Below, in pieces: positions 34,312 through 40,289 of a stretch of 40,289 nt of DNA; the stretch's first letter is position 1, and the number at the start of each line of letters is the position of its first letter. The translations under genes and the position numbers were made by a program. Origin of the DNA: Planctomycetaceae bacterium (GTDB lineage Bacteria; Planctomycetota; Planctomycetia; Pirellulales; UBA7805); NCBI GenBank assembly GCA_902630355.1, contig CACOUL010000021.1, positions 1-40,289 of the forward strand. Reading direction: 5' to 3'. The notes under the pieces were generated by a model. That model did not search any database. It had not been told where the DNA came from and saw only the letters and a list, made by a program, of their open reading frames with translations.

Positions 34312-35223
34312 ATGAGTCAAAGATTTTCTATTTTCTCTATTCTTGCTTTGGTCATGGGGCTCGCAGTTTTTGCCTGGGGAAGGGAAGAACAGCGCGAGAC
34401 CGCGCCCGGGCAGGGAAATAAATCTGCTGCGAGTGCAGGCGATGCTAGCGGTGATGTATTGCTCGACTCGGCCCTGGCGGCCTTTGAAAACTACTCCTCG
34501 ATCATGGCAACCACGCGCCTGCAGGTGCACCTTCGAGGGCATCATCTTTTCGGTCCCGGGAGTTACTTGCAGAAGGGCAAGGGCGATCGGCGTCGCATCC
34601 GATCAGAAATGGTTTTGCGGGGCAGGGCAGGTAAGTTCACATTTACGCAGGTCAACGATAGCAATCGGCTCTGGTTGTTGGAGGAGTCGCTCGATAATTC
34701 AAAGTTGCGGTTGATTGACTTGCAGAGGCTTCGCGACTCTGGCATGGTCCACGACGGTTCATTGGGCTCCGCTGCAAGTTTCGATTCCCTGCAGGTCTCG
34801 GGGCTCGCCGGTCTGATGAAGAGTATTCAGAGTAGCTTCCGCTTCGGCCGCGCCGTCCAGATTGAATGGAACGGAAAAAAAGTGTGGGCCATGCGGGGCG
34901 TATGGCGAGAAGCGATGCTTCAACAGATTATCGGGAGTTCAGATCCCGCCGAATCGGAACAGTGGCGGGACCAACTTCCCGATTGGGCACCCACCGAGGT
35001 CGGTATCCTGCTGGATGTCGAGACGCTCTTTCCCTACCGATTCGAATTTTTGACGCACATCGGCAACAACCCTCAAGGGCAATCGCAACTCGAACCGGTT
35101 GCCATCCTCGAATTGTTGGAAATCCGCCTGGCGGTTGAAATCGACGAGTCGCAATTTGATCGACCGAGTGATATTCGGCCCACCGATATCACAAAGGAAT
35201 ATCTGCGAAAGGCGAAGCGATAA
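34312..35223 (+). CDS. Exported LolA-like protein, unknown role
   Basis: 303 residues. A signal helix (MSQRFSIFSILALVMGLAVF, cleavage about 23) is followed by a Gln/Ser-rich spacer and a beta-rich domain (about 55-285) with VLLDSALAAFENYSSIMATTRLQVH and GAGKF-like strands (GRAGKFTFTQVNDSNRLWLLEE). The pattern of a half-barrel made from long strands, with a long helix after YSS, resembles LolA/LolB-type lipid carrier folds common in planctomycetes, but sequence alone does not settle it. It ends 69 bases before the histidine phosphatase, converging. Function not assigned. Confidence 0.65.
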   Translation: MSQRFSIFSILALVMGLAVFAWGREEQRETAPGQGNKSAASAGDASGDVLLDSALAAFENYSSIMATTRLQVHLRGHHLFGPGSYLQKGKGDRRRIRSEMVLRGRAGKFTFTQVNDSNRLWLLEESLDNSKLRLIDLQRLRDSGMVHDGSLGSAASFDSLQVSGLAGLMKSIQSSFRFGRAVQIEWNGKKVWAMRGVWREAMLQQIIGSSDPAESEQWRDQLPDWAPTEVGILLDVETLFPYRFEFLTHIGNNPQGQSQLEPVAILELLEIRLAVEIDESQFDRPSDIRPTDITKEYLRKAKR

Positions 35224-35291
35224 ACGTCGGTAAAGCTTCTCTGTGGCCGTGAATACCAAAGCAAACTGGTCCTGCTCAACGCATGCGGGTT

Positions 35292-35966
35292 CTATGCCGT
35301 CGATTCGAGATGTAATGTTGCATTGAGGGTGATGAGCTGATCGCGGTTGCCGCGATGACGAATGACGTTAATCCCACAATTACTCTGCTTGAGATCCCGC
35401 GACTTTGCCAGCGGGATGTCCGCCACATGGGCAAGGTAAACGCGATTGACGACGTTGTGTCCCACCACAACAATCTTCTCTCCCGCATGCTGTTTCATGA
35501 GTTGCTCAAAAGCGGGCTGCGTGCGGTGCGCAACATCGGTAAATGATTCTCCCCCGGCATACGGGTACTTTGCGGGATTGTCGATAAACTGTCGATAGGC
35601 GATCGGCTCAGTCTCCGCAATTTCGTCCCAGGCGCGATTCTCCCAGGAGCCCACGTCGACCTCGATCAGTGCATCGACTACGGTGCAGGCAATCGCGTGA
35701 GGCTTTGCAATCAACTCCGCCGTCTGTACAGCACGTCGTAGGGGCGAACTGTAAACAGCGGAAATCGGCAGCTGCTCAAGTTGTGCGGCGGTCGCGGCCG
35801 CTTGGTTCAATCCCTCTGCAGACAGTTCAACGTCGGTTCCTTGTCCTTGCAGCAGGGGAGGGTGGCTGAGATTATTTTGGGTCGCGGCATGCCGGATGAG
35901 ATAGAGATGGCACGACGGGGCAGCGGTTGCGGATGATGGCGAGCCGTTCTTCATCGAGTTGAACAT
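35292..35966 (-). CDS. Histidine phosphatase (phosphoglycerate-mutase-like)
   Basis: 224 residues from ATG 35966; a second ATG at 35954 overlaps the pdxA stop as ATGA and is equally possible. Branch 1 histidine phosphatase: RHA motif at 25-27 (nucleophile H26; usually RHG), YSSPLRRAVQTAEL (72-85), E102 with VGSWENR, and the second catalytic His H170 in VVVGHNVVN. All catalytic residues are there. The substrate could be a phosphosugar, phosphoserine or cobalamin precursor; nothing decides it. The gene overlaps the pdxA end, so the two are coupled. Confidence 0.9.
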   Translation of the reverse strand: MFNSMKNGSPSSATAAPSCHLYLIRHAATQNNLSHPPLLQGQGTDVELSAEGLNQAAATAAQLEQLPISAVYSSPLRRAVQTAELIAKPHAIACTVVDALIEVDVGSWENRAWDEIAETEPIAYRQFIDNPAKYPYAGGESFTDVAHRTQPAFEQLMKQHAGEKIVVVGHNVVNRVYLAHVADIPLAKSRDLKQSNCGINVIRHRGNRDQLITLNATLHLESTA

Positions 35967-37030
35967 GACGCTTGATGGCCGCTTGCGACGAGATCATGCC
36001 GACGAGAGAGTTTTGCGGCGAGACGAATCGCCGCTTGCATACCGGATGCATCGGCCGTTCCCCGCCAGGCTTGATCGAATGCCGTACCGTGCGACGCGCT
36101 CGTGCGAACGATCGGTAGTCCAAGCGTAATATTGACCGCGCGGTGCATGCCGAGAAGTTTCAAGGGAATATGTCCCTGGTCGTGGTACATGGCAATCAGT
36201 GCGTCAAATTCGCCACGATGGGCGCGGCCAATCAGCGTATCTGCAGGATAGGGTCCTTCAATCTCAAGGCCATTTTGAGCGGCTTGTGTGACGGCAGGTG
36301 CCAGAATTGCTTGTTCTTCCTTTCCAAAAAGTCCATCCTCGCCCGCATGCGGATTCAGTGCGCAGACTCCGATCTTGGGAGGTTGAAGATCCTCGTGATG
36401 CTTCAATCTCCGAATGGCGGTATCGGCAAGTTCTGCACACCGCAAAATGCGATCCGGAGTCAACCGGGTGAAAATTTCGCTCAGCGCCATATGGAGCGTT
36501 GCATGGACGACTCCCCATCCCTTGCGATTGCCGCGCTTTGGGGAGGGGAGGTCTTCGAGGTAGAGCATCATGGCGGTATCCCGCACACCACAGCAATCGG
36601 CCAGAAGTTCCGTATGTCCGGGGTAGGGGTGTCCGGCAGCGTGGAGAGCCGCTTTGCTCAGTGGCGCGGTCACCATTCCGTCAACCAATCCTCGCTGTGC
36701 AAGTTCCGCAGCCAGCACCACGGCATCGTAGGCGGCCTGGCCGCCTCGAGGGTCACACCGACTAGGTTCCACCTCAATCGCTCCGCGATTTTCCGTTTCC
36801 AAGCAGGGCAGGGCGGCGGGGTCGTCGAGTTGCTGATCGGGCGACTCGACCGCGACGATGGGCCGGTCGGCGCCCACAAGGCGAGCCGCGCGGCGCAGTA
36901 TTTCTGCTTGGCCAATGATCAGGGGACGACAATGCTGCCGCATCTCCGAAGCCTGGCAGGCCTTGATAATTGTTTCAGGACCGATCCCGCAAGGATCGCC
37001 CATCGTGATGGCGAGCAGTGGCGTTTGCAT
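35951..37030 (-). CDS. pdxA: 4-hydroxythreonine-4-phosphate dehydrogenase
   Basis: 359 residues. PdxA oxidises 4-phosphohydroxythreonine, giving the 3-carbon unit that PdxJ joins to deoxyxylulose phosphate in pyridoxal phosphate synthesis. MQTPLLAITMGDPCGIGPE is the canonical N-terminus, and metal-site histidines lie in YPGHTELLAD, ALNPHAGEDGLFG and MYHDQGHIPLK. ATSRTSASHGTAFDQAWRGTAD-like end (VRTSASHGTAFD) is also typical. AAGGGC stands very close before the ATG, so the ribosome site spacing is unusual. serC, which makes the preceding B6 intermediate, is elsewhere in this window. The histidine phosphatase follows in overlap. Confidence 0.96.
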   Translation of the reverse strand: MQTPLLAITMGDPCGIGPETIIKACQASEMRQHCRPLIIGQAEILRRAARLVGADRPIVAVESPDQQLDDPAALPCLETENRGAIEVEPSRCDPRGGQAAYDAVVLAAELAQRGLVDGMVTAPLSKAALHAAGHPYPGHTELLADCCGVRDTAMMLYLEDLPSPKRGNRKGWGVVHATLHMALSEIFTRLTPDRILRCAELADTAIRRLKHHEDLQPPKIGVCALNPHAGEDGLFGKEEQAILAPAVTQAAQNGLEIEGPYPADTLIGRAHRGEFDALIAMYHDQGHIPLKLLGMHRAVNITLGLPIVRTSASHGTAFDQAWRGTADASGMQAAIRLAAKLSRRHDLVASGHQASCSTR

Positions 37031-37142
37031 GCCCTTATTCTATGCCCCGCGGACACATTAAAAAACGGGCGCAACGTTCTCTTTTTTCGCGTCGCGCTAT
37101 CGCGTTCACCGCAGATTTTGGCTTATGGGCTGCGCATGCGAC

Positions 37143-37171
37143 TTGTCGATTTGCAGTCAGCCGCTGATAAT
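37143..37171 (+). promoter_or_regulatory. Candidate promoter before the 37248 gene
   Basis: TTGTCG (37143-37148), 17 bases, then GATAAT (37166-37171). The spacing is ideal and the -10 is close to consensus; transcription would start about 70 bases before the GTG at 37248. Confidence 0.5.
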
Positions 37172-37247
37172 AGTTGCGATATCGGTGCTCCTTCTGAAGC
37201 AGCACCACGGGTTTTGTTTCATGACTTGCCAATAGACGGATTGTCGC

Positions 37248-37952
37248 GTGCCCCGCATTTTTGCCTCTCTCGCCGTATTCACCCTGTTGTCGCTCCTGTT
37301 GGCAATGTGGATCGGTTTTGAAGGAAATCTGAATGACCGGTTCAGCGAATGGAGGCTTCTTCAGAGGCAGGCTCGACAGGGTGACGCGGCGGTTCTCGAC
37401 GGTGGCGGGGCGGCTGTCGCGGCGGGCGATATCGAGGCTCGCATGGACGTTGCCGAAACGAGGTTGAAGAGGGCGAGGCAGGCCGGTTCGCTGCATATTC
37501 TCCTTGGCATCATCTCAGTTCTCCTGGTGGTTTTGGTCTGCAGTATTGCGGTCACTTATTTTATCGGAACAGGGCGGTGGTGCCGCGAGGTTACCGAGGC
37601 ATATCGAATGGAACCGGCAATCCTTGCCGAAAGTCAGTCACTGAAGCGAGGTTCGTTCCCTTGGGCGGTCGGGGGCATGCTCACGGCATTGGGAATCAGC
37701 GCTCTCGGTGCTGCTTCCGATCCGGCAACGGGTATGGAGGGGACTGCCCGATGGGTCACCCCCCACCTGTTTGCGGCTCTTGCTGGCATCTGTTTAATCG
37801 GTTACTGTCTCTATTCTCTTTGGGCTTCGATTGTTCAGAACCACCATCTGGTGGGGCGAATCATGAATGAGGTCCGAACTCGCAGGGCAAAGGCGGGTTT
37901 GCAGGCGTGCGAAGGGGAGTCCGCTGCCGACGCGGTCAAGTTGGGGTCGTGA
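37248..37952 (+). CDS. Membrane protein, unknown function
   Basis: 234 residues from GTG 37248. Four hydrophobic segments (about 5-22, 83-104, 142-160 and 170-192). A helical, coiled stretch with acidic and basic residues (about 26-78) lies between the first two and faces one side of the membrane. C-terminal basic tail (RTRRAKAG) suggests a cytoplasmic end. No catalytic motif and no family I know. It sits between pdxA (divergent) and asd (same strand, 85 bases later), with its own candidate promoter. Confidence 0.7.
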   Translation: MPRIFASLAVFTLLSLLLAMWIGFEGNLNDRFSEWRLLQRQARQGDAAVLDGGGAAVAAGDIEARMDVAETRLKRARQAGSLHILLGIISVLLVVLVCSIAVTYFIGTGRWCREVTEAYRMEPAILAESQSLKRGSFPWAVGGMLTALGISALGAASDPATGMEGTARWVTPHLFAALAGICLIGYCLYSLWASIVQNHHLVGRIMNEVRTRRAKAGLQACEGESAADAVKLGS

Positions 37953-37993
37953 TGGTCCGCAATATTGGTTCGCGGTAAGTGGAAGAGAAAACG

Positions 37994-38007
37994 TGTTTAT
38001 TTAAACA
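37994..38007 (+). promoter_or_regulatory. AT-rich palindrome before asd
   Basis: TGTTTA-TT-TAAACA, an inverted repeat with a two-base centre, 30 bases before the asd start. It may be an operator or a DNA-bending spot at the asd promoter; no defined -35/-10 can be read around it. Confidence 0.35.
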
Positions 38008-38037
38008 AAGCTTCAACGCGGATGGGGAGATAGCAAC

Positions 38038-39054
38038 GTGTTTGATACTGTGGCGGTCGTAGGTGCAACGGGAGCGGTGGGCACCATCATTCGAGAAATA
38101 TTGGAACAGCGTCAATTTCCGCATAAGCAAATACGGTTTCTCGCCTCGGCGCGATCGGCGGGACAATCGCTTCGCTTCGCGGGCAAAGAGTTCACGGTGG
38201 AGGAGATGAGGCCGGAGGTGTTTGACGACATTGATCTGGCCATCGCCAGCACACCGGATGACATTGCGGCGGAGTTTATTCCGTGGGCAACCGAGCGAGG
38301 CTGTGTGGTCGTCGACGAGAGCGGCTATTGGCGAATGAAACCGGAAGTGCCGTTGGTGGTGCCGGAGGTCAATCCGGATGCAGTGAAGAACCATCAGGGC
38401 ATCATTGCGAGCCCCAATTGTTCCACAACCCAGATGGTGTTGGCGATGAAGCCACTCCACGACGCGGCAAAGATCAAGCGGGTTGTGGTGAGTACCTATC
38501 AAGCGACGAGCGGCGCGGGATTGGCCGGTACGCGTGACCTTGAGCAGGGCACGCGGGCGCATTTAGCAGAGGAATCGCACGACTACGAAGCATTTGCGCA
38601 CCCGATCGCATTTAATGTGATCCCTCAAATTGGCTCAGAGAAACACAAAGGTTACACGTCGGAAGAAATGAAGATGGTTTACGAAACGCACAAGATTTTT
38701 GCTGACGAATCGATTACGGTTTGTCCTACGTGCGTCCGTGTGCCGGTTTCCAATTGTCACAGCGAAAGCATGCTGGTGGAAACCGAACGAAAGCTGAGTG
38801 TTGAAGAGGCGACCGCGTTGTTCCAGCAGCAAGAAGGGGTCACAGTGATCGACGATATTACTGAGGCTCAATATCCGATGCCCCATGAGTGCTCCGGAAA
38901 GGACGACGTCTTTATCGGTCGCATTCGAGAGGACCTTTCGAGCGAGAATGGACTTGCCTTCTGGTGCGTGAGCGATAATCTCCGTAAGGGTGCCGCGACC
39001 AATGCGGTACAAATTGCCGAATTGCTCGTGCGACTCAAGGCCGCCGCCGTTTGA
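38038..39054 (+). CDS. asd: Aspartate-semialdehyde dehydrogenase
   Basis: 338 residues from GTG 38038, backed by GGGGAGA (38024-38030). It reduces aspartyl phosphate to aspartate semialdehyde, the branch point for lysine/diaminopimelate, threonine and methionine. NADP loop GATGAVG (9-15), catalytic C128 in ASPNCSTTQM, and the substrate-binding RVPVSNCHSE block. The C-terminus DNLRKGAATNAVQIAE is typical of Asd. Full length and intact; truA starts 48 bases later and is probably co-transcribed. Confidence 0.97.
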   Translation: MFDTVAVVGATGAVGTIIREILEQRQFPHKQIRFLASARSAGQSLRFAGKEFTVEEMRPEVFDDIDLAIASTPDDIAAEFIPWATERGCVVVDESGYWRMKPEVPLVVPEVNPDAVKNHQGIIASPNCSTTQMVLAMKPLHDAAKIKRVVVSTYQATSGAGLAGTRDLEQGTRAHLAEESHDYEAFAHPIAFNVIPQIGSEKHKGYTSEEMKMVYETHKIFADESITVCPTCVRVPVSNCHSESMLVETERKLSVEEATALFQQQEGVTVIDDITEAQYPMPHECSGKDDVFIGRIREDLSSENGLAFWCVSDNLRKGAATNAVQIAELLVRLKAAAV

Positions 39055-39102
39055 TGAAGCGGAGGGCACCATCGAGCAGAGGGTGCGGGTGTTCGATCGG
39101 CC

Positions 39103-39885
39103 ATGCGTAACTTCAAAATGACGCTCGCCTACGACGGAACCGCTTACAGCGGTTGGCAGGTTCAATCTGAGCAGCAAACGGTGCAGGGGGTACTCGAGTC
39201 GGCGGTTGAGGCGGTGACCGGCACTCCGGTGCGGGTTCTCGCCAGTGGTCGCACCGATGCGGGTGTACACGCCCTCGGGCAGGTCGTCGCATTTTCGATC
39301 GATACTGAACTATCGTGTGAGGTATTGAGAAGGGCCATTCAAGGTAATCTCCCCGCTGACGTAAGTGTCCGAGAGGTTGTCTCGGCACCCGATCGGTTTC
39401 ATCCGATTCGGGACGCGCAGAGTAAGCGTTACCGATACGTCTTGAGTGATGCCGAGGTACACGACGTCTTTTTGCGCGCCTACTGTTGGCAGTATCCCAG
39501 GCCTCTTGAGGCGGAGATCATGCAGCGGGCGGCGAATGCGTTGATCGGCAAACACGATTTTGCCAGCTTTCAGTCGAGCGGGGCACCGCGAGAATCGACC
39601 GTACGGACCATTTACGAACTGCAAGTCATCAGGCCGGAAAAAGCGTCCCGGGGGCCACTTTGGATTGAGGTGGAGGCAGACGGGTTTTTGTACAACATGG
39701 TCCGCGCCATTGTCGGTACGCTTACCGAAATCGGACGCGGTGCAGAGGAGGAGGCCTGGTGTGCGCAGGTCCTGGCAGATCGCGATCGCAGTCGGGCCGG
39801 ACCGACGGCACCGCCTCAAGGTTTGTTTCTCCTGTCGGTCGACTACGGCACAATGTTTTGCTCCACCGGCGGCGCGAGCCGCTGA
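39103..39885 (+). CDS. truA: tRNA pseudouridine(38-40) synthase
   Basis: 260 residues. TruA makes pseudouridine at positions 38-40 of the tRNA anticodon arm. The catalytic D52 lies in SGRTDAGVHALGQV, with AYDGTAYSGWQ (9-19) at the start and FLYNMVRAIVGTL near the end. The Asp, the aromatic residue (Y in RYRYVL) and the Arg-Thr before the Asp are present, so it should be active. ATG 39103 is right at the family N-terminus. Likely an operon with asd. Confidence 0.96.
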   Translation: MRNFKMTLAYDGTAYSGWQVQSEQQTVQGVLESAVEAVTGTPVRVLASGRTDAGVHALGQVVAFSIDTELSCEVLRRAIQGNLPADVSVREVVSAPDRFHPIRDAQSKRYRYVLSDAEVHDVFLRAYCWQYPRPLEAEIMQRAANALIGKHDFASFQSSGAPRESTVRTIYELQVIRPEKASRGPLWIEVEADGFLYNMVRAIVGTLTEIGRGAEEEAWCAQVLADRDRSRAGPTAPPQGLFLLSVDYGTMFCSTGGASR

Positions 39886-40202
39886 ATGTTCAGGCTCTGC
39901 GTACGGCACGTCATGTGCATGACCGATGTTAACGACGACGTTTTACCGGCTGAGGAAGTCTGTTACACTGTCGGTAATCGATCGACCGGGAAGGGGATGC
40001 GTAACTGCTAAAAGTGCGTGAGCCGCGAGGCAGGGTACGACAGCAGGCATTTACAGTGTGACACGGGCATCAACCGATAGACATGCAGCCAACGATTCGT
40101 GGGGTGGCTACCGACTGGATCACCGCATCGCGCAATCGCAGTCGACCGAGGTGTGGGAAGTAGCGCACTTACGGTCGAAGCGAACGTGCGCAATGAAAAT
40201 TA
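39886..40202 (+). other. Gene-free stretch after truA
   Basis: About 320 bases without a supportable open frame. A possible promoter (TTTACC near 39942, TACACT 39964-39969, 16 bases apart) lies near the start, and a run of short hairpins fills the rest. I see no match to tmRNA, RNase P or SRP RNA. It is probably the leader of the riboswitch transcript that follows. Confidence 0.4.
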
Positions 40203-40289
40203 TGATGCCTCATTGGGCCGGAAGTCGGCATGTCATCAGAAGCCTCCGTTGGGAATATCAGGTGGGAGTCCGGCTGAAGCACCCGGCAG
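40203..40289 (+). promoter_or_regulatory. Candidate cobalamin riboswitch, cut by window end
   Basis: The last ~40 bases match the conserved core of the cobalamin riboswitch: GGGAA (40251-40255), GGTGnnAnTCC exactly (40261-40271), then GGCTG...CACCCGGCAG, like the CCCGC-ACTG part of the B12 box. Upstream, GATGCC and GGCAT/CATCA give short stems (40203-40238) where the outer domain should be. The sequence stops before the rest of the B12 box. The switch would act on a gene beyond the window, in plus orientation. The core is good; the outer helices are only partly clear. Confidence 0.45.

Noticed and set aside
1-40289. CRISPR array, transposon ends or prophage genes
   Set aside because: No regularly spaced repeats, transposase, integrase or phage structural genes seen.

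Overview
The window reads as chromosomal DNA of a free-living bacterium, most likely a planctomycete. This is inferred from family resemblance, not from a marker gene. The pointers are a MoxR/DUF58/two-VWA gene block next to a PQQ-type propeller, a transmembrane Ser/Thr kinase, a protein with a histone-H1-like lysine tail, several lineage-type exported proteins, and frequent TTG start codons. I see no transposase, integrase, phage gene or CRISPR array. Most of the region is housekeeping.

Layout. 1-3010: a SelW/Rdx-type selenoprotein gene read through an in-frame TGA (71-307), a DUF218 membrane protein, a Ser/Thr kinase, and tRNA-Glu(CTC) behind its own promoter. 3300-6860: a small membrane protein, a terminator shared by converging genes, serC-serA on the minus strand (serine synthesis), and a second small membrane protein. 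7000-15940: a PQQ-like propeller protein, then moxR, DUF58, a BatA-like protein and a VWA protein, partly overlapping (AAA+ ATPase plus von Willebrand A envelope module). 16095-20881: ruvB, then rpmF-fabD-fabG-acpP-fabF (fatty acid synthesis, without plsX and fabH). 21020-23685: an exported protein of unknown role and a ketoacyl-synthase-fold protein that has lost its catalytic Cys and one His. 23740-29794: a strong promoter, nusA-infB-rbfA, and an endonuclease III-like domain without its catalytic residues fused to a lysine-rich tail. 29816-34094 (minus): two paralogous exported proteins, a DUF11-type lipoprotein and an aminotransferase, probably one transcript. 34312-39885: an exported LolA-like protein, a histidine phosphatase and pdxA (minus), a membrane protein, asd and truA. 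39886-40289: no gene; the last ~90 bases resemble a cobalamin riboswitch cut off by the window edge.

The best finds are the selenoprotein with a good bacterial SECIS hairpin just after the TGA, the inactive endonuclease III-like/H1-tail protein, the degenerate ketoacyl synthase, the paralogous exported pair, and the terminal riboswitch candidate.
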